Of a DNA stretch of 64,000 nucleotides, positions 1-8,034 are shown piece after piece. Under the pieces are notes generated by a model that ran no database searches, was not told the origin of the DNA, and saw only the letters and a list, made by a program, of their open reading frames with translations. Both the position numbers and the translations under genes were made by a program. The DNA comes from Thermithiobacillus tepidarius DSM 3134 (GTDB lineage: Bacteria; Pseudomonadota; Gammaproteobacteria; Acidithiobacillales; Thermithiobacillaceae), in contig NZ_AUIS01000004.1 of NCBI RefSeq assembly GCF_000423825.1, positions 1-64,000 on the forward strand. Reading direction: 5' to 3'. Within the stretch, counting starts at the first letter, position 1. Every line of letters begins with the position of its first letter.

Positions 1-263
1 GTCTCCAGTTGGCTGCGCAGCAGCTTCACGTAGGCGTCGTCCGGCAGCACGTGGGAGGACTTGTCGGTGGGCTTGGTGATGTCCAGGTACACCCGCCCCA
101 GGGTGAACGCGCGGCCCTGCAGCTCGTTCTGCACCGTGGCCTTGTCGGGCAGCACGGCACCGCGCCCGCCGTCCACCAGCGCGGTGGTGGCGCAGCCGCC
201 GAGGGACAGCAGGGCGGCGAAGCTGCCGGCCAGCACGAGGGTCTTGTGGATCTGCTTCATCAT
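1..263 (-). CDS. Putative lipoprotein, N-terminal part (cut by window edge)
   Basis: The reading frame opens at 263 on the minus strand with an ATG ATG pair and a clear ribosome site (AAGGGAG) about 7 bases upstream, and runs off the window at base 1. The product begins MMKQIHKTLVLAGSFA, a charged N-terminus and hydrophobic stretch, followed by the lipobox LGGC. It is therefore probably a lipoprotein anchored at an acylated cysteine near residue 24. The visible mature part has no motif I recognise. No stop occurs in the 87 visible codons. Confidence 0.7.
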   Translation of the reverse strand, partial: MMKQIHKTLVLAGSFAALLSLGGCATTALVDGGRGAVLPDKATVQNELQGRAFTLGRVYLDITKPTDKSSHVLPDDAYVKLLRSQLE

Positions 264-536
264 GGGATCTCCCTTCTTTGGACTTGGTTCTGCCCAGACC
301 GTTGTCTGAGCCTGAAGCGACTGTACCGCAGAAGCTAGTTGCCGCAAGAAAATTTTCAACCCCTACGAATCACCCCCAAAGAATCCGCAAAATCCGCTTC
401 AAACCCCGCCCTTCTATATAGGGAGGGGCGAATACCGTCCCGCCCGCGGGCCGGGGAGCCGGCCTCTTGGATCACCAGACCCATTTCCTCCTCTCCGCAT
501 AACCTCTCGGGACCCAAAGCAGAGGAGTGACCCGCC

Positions 537-698
537 GTGACAAATCAGAACAACCATGCAAGCCAGAAACTCGCCCAGGAAATCGCCCGCTGGCGGGCCG
601 GCCGCCCCGGCCCGGCGCGGCGGCCGGAGGTGGAGTACCGCCGGCGCAAGCGCCAGGCGGCGGAAGCCGAGCGGCTTGATTTCCTCGGCAACGAATAA
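537..698 (+). CDS. Small basic hypothetical protein (53 aa)
   Basis: A GTG start at 537 sits about 10 bases after a good ribosome site (AGAGGAG, 521-527). The frame ends at TAA 696-698. The product begins MTNQNNHASQKLAQEIARW and is rich in Arg, Lys and Glu, with no membrane segment. I do not recognise a family. The ribosome site and uninterrupted frame support a real gene, but it is short. It precedes the beta-barrel gene at 741 by 42 bases, so they could be co-transcribed. A GC-rich hairpin (449-464) lies in the upstream gap. Confidence 0.45.
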   Translation: MTNQNNHASQKLAQEIARWRAGRPGPARRPEVEYRRRKRQAAEAERLDFLGNE

Positions 699-740
699 GC
701 GGCTGGCCGCAAATTTTTAGCTCAAAAAAGGAGAATCAAA

Positions 741-1694
741 ATGCTGAAAAAAGTACTGATTGCCGCACTGATGTTGCCCGCCGCCGCCCAGGCCGAGACC
801 GCGCGAGTGGATCTTGCCCCTGTTTTTTCCGGCGGCACGGTTGAGCTGGGCGGAGCGGAGGGCAGTGTCCAAGCAAAAACCCGCACCCTGGGCCTGGGAG
901 TGGATGTCACGCCCGCGCAGGCGCGGTGGCTCACCCTGAGCGCCCGCGTGCAGCAGATGCATCTGGATGCCGGCCCGGAAGAGGCGACGGTGGATACCCA
1001 GGCGGTGGCGGCGACCGCCCGGCAAAGCTTCATGATGGGCTGGTCGTCCTGGGTCACGCCGGGCTTGGCGATAGGCTACACCCGTGCGGAGGGAGGCGAA
1101 GGTTCGGCCCAGGGGTTCGCCCTGACTCCCCAGCTTGAGCTCAGCACCATGGTGGGCGACCCCTGGGGTCGCTTTGGCACCGTGGCGGTCGGTTTTCGCC
1201 AGGCGCCGTGGCGTTTGGCGGACCAGGGTGACAAGTTGGCGGCGCCGCGAGAAATCTATGGCCAGGTCAAGGGGGACGGCTGGTTCGCAGGTGCGTCATA
1301 CCTTGTGCCTGTGACTGATCAAAGCGAGGGTGCGAGTATTAGTCATGGCTGGTCGGTGCAGGGCGGCTATCAGCTTGGGCGGACGCAACTCCGAGCCCAG
1401 TACATCGAGGGGCTGGAATTCCAGGACAGCTCGGGCTTGGCGGTCACGGGCGCCGTCCAGTCCTATCTGCCGCTTGACCTGGCGAACCCCGAAGATGCTT
1501 ACCGAAGCGGCTTGTTCCTCCATGCGTCGCATCCGCTCGGCCCGGTCCAGGCGCGGTTGAGCGTTGGGTTCGACCGGAACAGCAGCCGGACTCGAGCGAG
1601 CAGCCAGCCCGGCCTGCTCGCGCCCGGGGACGGAGCGGCGACGCTGAGAGAAAAAAATTACAGCATAGGGCTTGGGTTGAGCCGAGATTTCTGA
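741..1694 (+). CDS. Predicted outer-membrane beta-barrel protein (317 aa)
   Basis: The start ATG at 741 follows a strong ribosome site (AAAAAAGGAG). The first 18 residues, MLKKVLIAALMLPAAAQA, form a typical Sec signal peptide with an AQA cleavage site. The mature chain alternates polar and hydrophobic residues with many Gly/aromatic pairs, as in beta strands. It ends in GLGLSRDF, with a C-terminal phenylalanine as recognised by the BAM machinery. I infer an outer-membrane barrel of unknown substrate. A rho-independent terminator follows immediately, so this is probably the last gene of its transcript. It is possibly cargo of the element and possibly a host gene. Confidence 0.7.
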   Translation: MLKKVLIAALMLPAAAQAETARVDLAPVFSGGTVELGGAEGSVQAKTRTLGLGVDVTPAQARWLTLSARVQQMHLDAGPEEATVDTQAVAATARQSFMMGWSSWVTPGLAIGYTRAEGGEGSAQGFALTPQLELSTMVGDPWGRFGTVAVGFRQAPWRLADQGDKLAAPREIYGQVKGDGWFAGASYLVPVTDQSEGASISHGWSVQGGYQLGRTQLRAQYIEGLEFQDSSGLAVTGAVQSYLPLDLANPEDAYRSGLFLHASHPLGPVQARLSVGFDRNSSRTRASSQPGLLAPGDGAATLREKNYSIGLGLSRDF

Positions 1695-1707
1695 GCATCG
1701 GCGACTT

Positions 1708-1731
1708 GGGGGCCTTCGGGCCCTCTTTTTT
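1708..1731 (+). terminator. Rho-independent terminator after the beta-barrel gene
   Basis: A 7-bp GC-rich stem (GGGGGCC pairing with GGCCCTC, one G-T wobble) closes a TTCG tetraloop and is followed by six T residues (1726-1731). It starts 13 bases after the stop codon of the 741-1694 gene. Confidence 0.85.
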
Positions 1732-1867
1732 GTTGCGAGCCCGGATCCTCCAGCCCTCCAGGACCGCGCAGGATGCCCGTAGAGGCATTTTTACGGGTCG
1801 CTGGCCCCCTTTCCCCGCTCTTCTTCCTTTCTCTTCTCTTGGCGCGTTTAGCAGCGCCTAGCCACGC

Positions 1868-2164
1868 TCAGGCGTGGGTGCGCTTGGCCACCAGCTCGAT
1901 GCCGAGCGCTTTCAGCACCGCCAGGATGGTCTTGAGCGTCGGATTGCCCCGCTCGCTGAAGGAGCGGTAGAGCTGTTCTCGCGAGAGCCCGGTTTCCTTG
2001 GCAATTTCGCTCATCCCGCGGGCGCGGGCAACCACACCCAGCGCGTGCGCGATGTAGCCGGCATCCCCGGATTCGAAGGCATCGGCCATGAAGGCCGCGA
2101 TGGCTTCATCCGAGCTTAAGAGTTCTGCTGGGTCGAAAGTTGTCAGGTGTTCAGTCATGGTCAT
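1868..2164 (-). CDS. Addiction-module antitoxin, HTH type (HI1420-like)
   Basis: This 98-residue protein begins MTMTEHLTTFDPAELLSSDE, a typical opening of the HI1420-type antidote family. The C-terminal half is an Xre-like helix-turn-helix (GMSEIAKETGLSREQLYRSF). It probably neutralises the toxin encoded just upstream and represses the operon. The start at 2164 is chosen because its ATG overlaps the toxin stop (ATGA), implying translational coupling; a second ATG lies at 2158. Gene order is toxin then antitoxin, as in HI1419/HI1420 and HigBA systems. Confidence 0.85.
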   Translation of the reverse strand: MTMTEHLTTFDPAELLSSDEAIAAFMADAFESGDAGYIAHALGVVARARGMSEIAKETGLSREQLYRSFSERGNPTLKTILAVLKALGIELVAKRTHA

Positions 2165-2457
2165 TCGCTCCACTCTGCGGCCAAGCGTTTGGCCGTCTTG
2201 ATGTCCCGGGCCTGCGAGTCTTTGTCGCCGCCGCACAGCAGGACGATGATCGTCGCGCCGTGCGACTTGAAATAGACCCGGTAGCCGGGGCCGTAGTGAA
2301 TTCGTAGCTCGCTGATGCCATCACCAACCGGTTCCACGTCGCCGGCCAGGCCGTAGGCCAGCCGGTCCAGGCGGGCGGCCACAATGGCGCGGGCCCGCTC
2401 GTCCCGCAGCTTCGTCCACCACTTCCTGAAGGTTTCGGTTTGCTTCAGCTCAATCAT
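2161..2457 (-). CDS. RelE/HigB-superfamily toxin (HI1419-like addiction module killer)
   Basis: The 98-residue product begins MIELKQTETFRKWWTKLRDE and contains HYGPGYRVYFKSHG followed by a strand ending LLCGGDKDSQ. These are hallmarks of the HI1419 'probable addiction module killer' family within the RelE/ParE fold. Family members are ribosome-dependent mRNA endonucleases; activity here is inferred. The gene overlaps the downstream antitoxin by 4 bases. A near-perfect 16-bp palindrome lies 10 bases upstream of its start and probably serves as operator. Confidence 0.85.
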   Translation of the reverse strand: MIELKQTETFRKWWTKLRDERARAIVAARLDRLAYGLAGDVEPVGDGISELRIHYGPGYRVYFKSHGATIIVLLCGGDKDSQARDIKTAKRLAAEWSE

Positions 2458-2466
2458 GGATCGATT

Positions 2467-2482
2467 GTAGTCTATAAACTAC
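2467..2482. promoter_or_regulatory. Probable operator of the toxin-antitoxin operon
   Basis: GTAGTCTATAAACTAC is a 16-bp palindrome with a single mismatched pair, located 10-25 bases upstream of the toxin start on the minus strand. Read in the direction of the genes it contains TATAGA, a plausible -10 element. Such an arrangement would let the antitoxin repress by occluding RNA polymerase. Confidence 0.55.
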
Positions 2483-2582
2483 GAATGTTCAACCATATCT
2501 GTCATGACCTTCCGGCGCGTGTAAAACCTCAGTTTCCTCTCCCGCGCATAACCAATCGAACACAGCAAAAAGGAGATTTTTC

Positions 2583-2831
2583 ATGGGCAAGCTTGCATTT
2601 CTGGTTCTGGTTGGGATTTTGGTTGGCATGCAACTCTTTCACCAAGCCGATGAAAAAACCGACCCGGCGCGCATCCAGCAGATCCTGGCCGAGCCGGCCG
2701 AGCCGGGGTTTTGGCTGAAGCAGCAGCAGGACGGCTCGCCCCTGTGGGTGGCTGCCCTGCAGACCTGCCAGACGGCACCCGAGTTGCCCGGCTGCAGCAC
2801 CGTGCGCCTCGTCAAGGTCGCGGATCTTTAG
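2583..2831 (+). CDS. Small membrane-anchored hypothetical protein (82 aa)
   Basis: ATG 2583 follows AAAAAGGAG at ideal spacing. Residues 4-18 (LAFLVLVGILVGMQL) form one hydrophobic helix, which could be a signal anchor. The remainder is soluble with two cysteines (TCQTAPELPGCS) about nine residues apart, compatible with a disulfide in the periplasm. I do not recognise the family. It heads a same-strand gene train (2583-10752) that includes a coupling-protein-like ATPase, so a role in a secretion or transfer apparatus is possible but unproven. It is 8 bases from the next gene. Confidence 0.6.
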   Translation: MGKLAFLVLVGILVGMQLFHQADEKTDPARIQQILAEPAEPGFWLKQQQDGSPLWVAALQTCQTAPELPGCSTVRLVKVADL

Positions 2832-2839
2832 GGGGCGGC

Positions 2840-3085
2840 ATGAAGGCATTCATCTGGCGAATTGCGGCGCTTTGCGCCGCAGTCATCGCGGCGCGCATCC
2901 TGTGGCCGGATGCCTTCCTGTTTCTGGCCTGGATCACTGCCAATCATCCCTTGTATCTCGTCATGCTGGGCGTCAGCGCCATCCTGGCGCGGGATGCCGC
3001 GATCACCTGGGCGCGGCTGCACATCGGCCTGCATGGCGCCGGCGGCAAGTCGCGGCGGCAGATCGGCCAGGCGGAGCATGAATGA
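2840..3085 (+). CDS. Small two-helix membrane protein (81 aa)
   Basis: The product starts MKAFIWRIAALCAAVIAAR and has two hydrophobic segments (about residues 6-20 and 26-50), the second preceding a basic tail (GGKSRRQIGQAEHE). The ATG at 2840 has GGGGCGG upstream. Its stop overlaps the next start (ATGA at 3082-3085), so translation with the recombinase-like gene is probably coupled. No family is recognised. Confidence 0.6.
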   Translation: MKAFIWRIAALCAAVIAARILWPDAFLFLAWITANHPLYLVMLGVSAILARDAAITWARLHIGLHGAGGKSRRQIGQAEHE

Positions 3086-4866
3086 TGGGCATCTTCAGTC
3101 GCGGTGGCGGCGAGATCGAGCGGCAACGCGCCAGCCCGAAAGCGCAGTACCTGACCAGGATAGCGGAGACCATCGAGCGGCAGCGGGCGGCCGAGCGGCG
3201 GCGGGTGGTGCGCCGGGTCGAGCGGCAGCTCGCCTATCGCCTGGCGCCCGGCATGGCGCGCCAGGCGGCCGTGATCCGGCGGGTGGATCGGGCCTTCAAA
3301 AGCGTCACGGGGCAGGGGCCGCGGGCGAACTACTTTGACCGGCTGCTGGCCGAAAACGGCCGCAAAACCTGGACCGGCAAAACCGCCCTCGATCCCCGCA
3401 GAGCCCGCAAAGCCCTGGCCGCGCGCATTCGGGCGGCGGGCGGGAGCGAACGCGACGTGCGCCGGGCGGACAAGGCCCTGCGCCGGCACGTGAAAAACCT
3501 CAAAAAATTCGGGGTGATCCAAAGCCGCTTTTTGGGCCTGTCGCAGCAGGCCAGCAGGCGCTGGACCCAGTCGGTGGAGCGGACGGAGCGCTGGATCCAA
3601 AAGCGACGCGCCGAGCGCGCGCGATCGGATGCCAAAACCGCCAGCCGCCCGGCATTTCTCAAATTCCGTCAGCGCCAGCCAAGTCTCCCGGATGGCGCCG
3701 GCAGGCAGGCCGTCGGCTCGGCCGCAAGCCGTGTGCAGGCCCGGCAGCAGCCGGCAAGAATGCCCGCGCGAGTCGCGCGGCCGGCGCCAGTTCCGCGCGG
3801 CACGCCCAGGCAGCCGCGGAGCGAGCCGGCGCGAGCCCGGCCGCCGGAAGCGGAGCGATCGAAAAGCTACGAGGAGATCAAGCGGGCTCGCGAATTCGTG
3901 CGTGGCTGGGATCCAAGCTCGGTGGCTGACAGAACCCGCACGCAGTACCACAAAGCGGTGGCGCGCCTGGGTGGTTTGGCGGCGGCCCGGCCCGAGGAGC
4001 GGGCCGGCACCTACCGTTCCTTTTTGTATCAGCGCGCGGCTCTGGTATTCGTCGCCCGCGCGCAATTGAAAGAGGCGCTGCGCGAGCGGGACCGCGCGGC
4101 GCGGGCCAAGGATCAGCAGGCGCAAAGCCAGGCCGAAAAGCGCATCCACGAAGCACTGGCGGTTCTCACCAGATACCCGCCCAGCGCCGGCGACCGGAGC
4201 GCCAACGCCGGCCGGGAAAATCCTTTCAGAAAATCCGACCTGGGCAGTCGTCACCGCAATGGCAAACGGGCTTCCCTGGATCACTTGCCGCGCGATTGGC
4301 GCGAGCGGATTTGGAACGAAATTCCCGCGCGCGACCGCGACGCCGTGGCCGTCGCCGCCCTCGCCGGCGCGCGGCCGGCCGAACTCAAAAAAGGCGTGCA
4401 AGTGGTCCGCGAGGGGCAGGACCTGGTGATCCGCATCCGGGGGGCGAAGCTCGATGAAAAACGCGGCAAGGGCCAGGCGTTGCGCGAGGTGCGCGTGGAC
4501 CTGCGCGACGTGGCGGACAGCGTCGAAGGCCGCCATCTGCTGGGGCGGGTCGGCGGGCGCGGAAAAACGGTGCGCATCGAGGGTCGGCCGGATGCGTTCA
4601 CGCACCGGGTGCGCGCCGCCAGCCGCCGCGCCATGCCCGAGGCGCGCACGGCCACGGTGAGCCCCTACACCTATCGCCATGCCTTCGCGGCCCGGCTCAA
4701 GGCGCAGCAGCTCGATGCGCAGGCGCGCGCCGCCGCCCTCGGCCACCAGCAGGAGCGCTCCGGCTGGCATTACGGACATGCCAGCCAAGCCGCCAGCGCC
4801 GGGCGCGGCGGCATCAAAAGCGCCCGCGCGACGCGCGCGGTTCGCCCGGCCCGCGGCCGGGCGTGA
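3082..4866 (+). CDS. Long protein with C-terminal tyrosine-recombinase-like domain (594 aa)
   Basis: Residues 1-260 are strongly basic and Arg/Ala rich, with no recognisable fold. About 260-370 looks like an SAM-like core-binding region. Residues 415-565 resemble the catalytic domain of tyrosine recombinases: AGARPAEL (Arg431), SPYTYRHAFA (Arg532), ALGHQQ (His555) and GWHYGH (Tyr564). The usual first His of the HxxR box is Tyr529 here, so the active site is non-canonical. At 594 residues it is far longer than an ordinary integrase (about 300-400). It overlaps the preceding gene by 4 bases, and a row of short hairpins begins at its stop codon. It could be an active variant recombinase, or a DNA-binding relative used for processing DNA during transfer. 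Confidence 0.7.
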   Translation: MMGIFSRGGGEIERQRASPKAQYLTRIAETIERQRAAERRRVVRRVERQLAYRLAPGMARQAAVIRRVDRAFKSVTGQGPRANYFDRLLAENGRKTWTGKTALDPRRARKALAARIRAAGGSERDVRRADKALRRHVKNLKKFGVIQSRFLGLSQQASRRWTQSVERTERWIQKRRAERARSDAKTASRPAFLKFRQRQPSLPDGAGRQAVGSAASRVQARQQPARMPARVARPAPVPRGTPRQPRSEPARARPPEAERSKSYEEIKRAREFVRGWDPSSVADRTRTQYHKAVARLGGLAAARPEERAGTYRSFLYQRAALVFVARAQLKEALRERDRAARAKDQQAQSQAEKRIHEALAVLTRYPPSAGDRSANAGRENPFRKSDLGSRHRNGKRASLDHLPRDWRERIWNEIPARDRDAVAVAALAGARPAELKKGVQVVREGQDLVIRIRGAKLDEKRGKGQALREVRVDLRDVADSVEGRHLLGRVGGRGKTVRIEGRPDAFTHRVRAASRRAMPEARTATVSPYTYRHAFAARLKAQQLDAQARAAALGHQQERSGWHYGHASQAASAGRGGIKSARATRAVRPARGRA

Positions 4867-4968
4867 TCGGCCTACGGCCGATGGGGCTTGGCGCTGACGC
4901 GCCCCGGCTTCGCCGGTCAGCCCCGCATTGTTCGAGTCCGCGCCGCAGGCGCGTCCTTCAAACAATGC
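4866..4968. repeat. Run of four short-loop hairpins after the recombinase-like gene
   Basis: Four adjacent inverted repeats occur in about 100 bases. They are ATCGGCC-TAC-GGCCGAT (4866-4882), GGCGC-TGAC-GCGCC (4890-4903), CCGGC-TTC-GCCGG (4904-4916), and a two-tier hairpin with outer arms at 4925-4935 and 4958-4968 (11 bp, one mismatch) enclosing GCGCC-GCA-GGCGC (4940-4952). No T-run follows, so these are not ordinary intrinsic terminators. They could fold in single-stranded DNA or RNA. Confidence 0.6.
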
Positions 4969-5201
4969 GCCAATTCAAAGGCTTAGCCGTGCCCGTAGGG
5001 CCCCGGATTCGCCAAGTTCGAGGCATTTCCCATGCTGCGCATAACCATGCGTATACCGCGATACCGAGGAAAACCGGCCGCAAGCCGCATAGCGGCGCCA
5101 ACGGCGAGTTTCGCGCCCCGTTTCCTGGCCGGTTTCGTCCGGGGTTGCGGGCGGTTGGGCTGATTTGTCGCGGTTTTTCAGGAAGCTTGGGAGGGGAGTG
5201 C
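4969..5201. other. Non-coding gap between recombinase-like and winged-helix genes
   Basis: I see no credible gene here. The gap holds a tandem ATACCG pair (5053-5058, 5061-5066) and a 9-bp inverted repeat (AAACCGGCC at 5071-5079, GGCCGGTTT at 5127-5135) with a 47-base spacer. A strong ribosome site (GGGAGGGGA) for the next gene lies at its end. Together with the hairpins on its left this is the most plausible place in the window for an origin of transfer or regulatory region, but no known nic sequence is evident. Confidence 0.35.
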
Positions 5202-6053
5202 ATGGCAATTTTGAATGAAAAGGAAGAGGGGCTCTTGCGCGCCGCCTTGCATCATGGCGGGGTGCTCAGCGCCGCGCTGGCCGCCCGCCTGCTGGACTGC
5301 TCGCCGCAGTTCGCGCGCCGTCTGCTGGCGCGGCTGGGCGAGCTGGATTTGCTGGCTCCGGTGTACCTCAGCGGGCTGCCCGGCGGCACGCTGCACCTGG
5401 CGCCGACGCGACGCGCCGCCCGATTTTTCGGGCATCCGAATGCGGCCGCGGCGCGCACGGACCGGAGTGAAACGGACTTGCTGCGCGGCCTCGCGCGCTT
5501 CTGGTTTCGTGCCAGCCATCCGCTGGCAAACGGCGAACGGTTTTTGGACGGCGGCCGGGAGATTGCCGCGGAATTTGCCGCGCGGGAGATTCCCGTGCCG
5601 ACGCTCGGAATGCGCGCCGGCGATCCCGGCCGCGCGCGCTTTTCGGAAACGGTGATCGCCGCGGCCGAGTCCCTGCAGGTGTATGCCTTTCCGCCTGTGC
5701 ACGCGGCGCCGGAAACGGTGGTGCGCGGCACGCTGGCCCGGTTCGCCGATGCCCTGGGCAGCGTGCGCATCGGCTTTGTCATCGAGCGCCGGCGTGCGCC
5801 ACTCCTAGCACACGCCCTGGCGGCATTCGGCGCCATCGAGCAGCTGGCGCCCAAGACGCCGGAATCGGATCGATTGGCGGAGCTGCGCGAGCAGTTGGCC
5901 CGCGAGCGCGCGGCCGGCGCCGCGCCGGTGGCCCTGGCGCGCCTGGCGGGCGAAATCGCGGCCTTGGAAAAGGCCGCAAACCAGCCTGAAGCGCCGGGCG
6001 TTTCCGCAGTGGCAGGGGTCTTCCTGCCAAGCATCATCCATGATCTTTTTTGA
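5202..6053 (+). CDS. Winged-helix protein, possibly replication-relaxation-like (283 aa)
   Basis: ATG 5202 is preceded by GGGAGGGGA. Residues 5-75 read as a winged helix: a helical stretch (LLRAALHHGGVLSAALAARL), a recognition helix (SPQFARRLLARL) and a wing (LSGLPGGTLHLAPT). The middle is unassigned, and the C-terminus (about 215-265) is a charged helix likely to coil. The plan resembles replication-relaxation or mobilization accessory proteins of plasmids; this is a resemblance only. It ends 7 bases before the preferred start of the coupling-protein gene, so the two probably form one operon. Confidence 0.6.
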   Translation: MAILNEKEEGLLRAALHHGGVLSAALAARLLDCSPQFARRLLARLGELDLLAPVYLSGLPGGTLHLAPTRRAARFFGHPNAAAARTDRSETDLLRGLARFWFRASHPLANGERFLDGGREIAAEFAAREIPVPTLGMRAGDPGRARFSETVIAAAESLQVYAFPPVHAAPETVVRGTLARFADALGSVRIGFVIERRRAPLLAHALAAFGAIEQLAPKTPESDRLAELREQLARERAAGAAPVALARLAGEIAALEKAANQPEAPGVSAVAGVFLPSIIHDLF

Positions 6054-6060
6054 GGCGGGC

Positions 6061-7863
6061 ATGAAACGAGAAGACTTGCTGGATTTTGTGGATTTTGGGG
6101 CACGCGGCGCGGCGATCGGCGCGAGCTTGTTTGTGGCCGGGGAGGCGGGGTTGCGCGAGGTGCTGACGCTGCCCCAGGCGCTGGCCTGGGGCGCGGGCCT
6201 GAGCGCGGTGACCCTCGCCGGCGCGAGCGTCGCCGGCCGTGCCATGCGCACCTACGCGGACCTGATTTTCCCGGCGCGCGAGCCGGATCCGCGCGAGGTC
6301 GAATACCTTCTGCCGGCATGGCCCGAAGGGCCGGAACTGCAAATTGTCTTGGGCGAGGATCACGACCGCGCCGGCGGCTTTTGCGAGCGCCCGCGTTGGT
6401 ACACCCTGCCGGCCCTGGGGCTGTTCACCGGGGTCGCGGTGCTGGGTGCGACCGGCGCGGCCAAAACCGCCGGCGTCGGCCTGCCGGTCCTGCGCCAGTT
6501 TTTCGAATACGCGGCCGCTGATCCGGCCCGGCGCTGCGCCGGGCTCATCATGGACTACAAGGCGTCCCTGGTGCGGCCCGCGCGGGAGCTCGCCGAGCAG
6601 CACAATCGGGCGGCCGATCTGATCCTGATCGGGCCGGATCACCCGATCCGCTGGAACCCGATCCACGCGCCGGAGCTGGAGCCGCGCGTGCTGGCCGCGC
6701 GCGTGCTGGCGGTGCTGGAAAATCTGTCCGGCCAATCCCATGCCGGCGATAGCTCCTGGGTGGCCGAGAACGCCGGTCGCATCATCGAAAACGCGCTGGG
6801 GATCATCCGCATCACGCAAGGCTATGTGACCCTGGCGGATATCCATGCCTTCCTGCAGGAGCTCGAGCGCGCCTTGGCGGGCGATGCCGACCAGGAGAAA
6901 AGCCCGGCGCAACTGATGGACGAATACCTGGCCGGCTGGCAGGCGTTGCTGCCCGCGGATCTTGATTCGGCAAGCCGAACCCAGTTCGAGCACCATTGCG
7001 CTTATTTCGCGCGTGAGTACATCGCCAATGATCGGAAGTTCCGGGGCATCTATCTCTCCGAGATTGCCCGGATCACGCAATACTTTGCCGACCCACGCTA
7101 CCTGGAGCAGTTTTCGCCGCGGCGCGAGGACATCAATTTCCCTGGCTTTCGCGCGGCGATCGACCGTGGGTTGATCGTGGTCTTGGACGCCACGGCCGAG
7201 CGCTTTGGTCCGCTGGCAAATGCGCTGGGCATCTTCGCCAAGCTGGAGTTCCAGCGCGCGGCCCTGGCGCGGCCGGACGAGCACCGGCGCAATCCGGACT
7301 ACAACTTCGAACGGCCGCTGGTGTTCTTCTGCGACGAGTATCAGGAGTTCGTCAGCACTGGCCAGCAGGGCGACGACCAGTTTTTTGCCCTATGCCGCGA
7401 ATCGAAAACCGCGAACGTGGTCATGACCCAAAGCCGCAGTTCCCTGGTGAAAAAGCTGGGCGAGGTCAAGACGCAGGTGGTGCTGGCGAGCCTGCGCAGC
7501 AAAGTCTTTCTGGGCCTCTCGGAGCCCGAGGATCGGGACTACGCCGCGCGGATCTGCGGCGAGGACTGGGGCTACGTGGAGCATGTATCGGCTTCGGAGA
7601 GCATCGAGGCGGCGGGGTTGACCGCGGGCGGGCAGTTCCTCGGCCGGCAGACCACGGTGGCGGAGTCGCGCAACCTCAGCCGGCAGAAGCTGAATCGCTT
7701 CGAGCCGACGGTTTTTCGCGACCTGCCGACCTTCAGCGCGGTGGTGTCCGGCTTCGACGGCCGCCAGGCCCTGCCGCCCAAGCTCATTTACCTGAAGCCG
7801 TTTTTCCGGCCGCGCGACGAGCGCTACCGGGATTTCCTTGCTGAATTCGGGAGGGAGGCATGA
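6061..7863 (+). CDS. VirD4/TraD-type coupling protein-like ATPase (600 aa)
   Basis: Type IV coupling proteins are inner-membrane hexameric ATPases that feed DNA-protein substrates to a conjugation channel. Here two hydrophobic segments (about 12-30 and 40-58) precede the ATPase. A P-loop-like GATGAAKT lies at 129-136 and a Walker B VFFCDEYQ at 421-428. This is followed by the family's typical FFALCRESKTANVVMTQSRS (441-460). The P-loop is odd: the glycine before Lys135 is alanine. I start at 6061 because an alternative ATG at 6040 lies inside the upstream gene; both are in frame. It overlaps the next small gene by 4 bases. No relaxase is visible nearby. Confidence 0.8.
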   Translation: MKREDLLDFVDFGARGAAIGASLFVAGEAGLREVLTLPQALAWGAGLSAVTLAGASVAGRAMRTYADLIFPAREPDPREVEYLLPAWPEGPELQIVLGEDHDRAGGFCERPRWYTLPALGLFTGVAVLGATGAAKTAGVGLPVLRQFFEYAAADPARRCAGLIMDYKASLVRPARELAEQHNRAADLILIGPDHPIRWNPIHAPELEPRVLAARVLAVLENLSGQSHAGDSSWVAENAGRIIENALGIIRITQGYVTLADIHAFLQELERALAGDADQEKSPAQLMDEYLAGWQALLPADLDSASRTQFEHHCAYFAREYIANDRKFRGIYLSEIARITQYFADPRYLEQFSPRREDINFPGFRAAIDRGLIVVLDATAERFGPLANALGIFAKLEFQRAALARPDEHRRNPDYNFERPLVFFCDEYQEFVSTGQQGDDQFFALCRESKTANVVMTQSRSSLVKKLGEVKTQVVLASLRSKVFLGLSEPEDRDYAARICGEDWGYVEHVSASESIEAAGLTAGGQFLGRQTTVAESRNLSRQKLNRFEPTVFRDLPTFSAVVSGFDGRQALPPKLIYLKPFFRPRDERYRDFLAEFGREA

Positions 7864-8012
7864 AGAAGTTCATCTTCTTTGGGATTGTGCTGCTGATCTG
7901 CGCGGCGCTGCTTTTTTCCTACCTGCCGGCCGCGGATCCCGTGTGGCCGGTGCTGGGCACGCTCCTGGCCGTGGATATCGTCCTGTTCCTGCTGCGGGCC
8001 GCCACGAAGTGA
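7860..8012 (+). CDS. Tiny two-helix membrane protein (50 aa)
   Basis: The ATG at 7860 overlaps the stop of the coupling-protein gene (ATGA) and follows GGGAGG. The product has two hydrophobic helices: FIFFGIVLLICAALLFSY (residues 4-21) and VLGTLLAVDIVLFLLRAA. Its overlap with the ATPase gene suggests a membrane partner of that protein, but the family is unknown to me. Confidence 0.6.
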   Translation: MKKFIFFGIVLLICAALLFSYLPAADPVWPVLGTLLAVDIVLFLLRAATK

Positions 8013-8034
8013 TTTCCGGCCAGTGCCATAACAG

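Noticed and set aside
4281-4655. Antisense open frame in the recombinase-like gene
   Set aside because: It is an Arg/Ser/Ala-rich shadow product with no ribosome site or domain.
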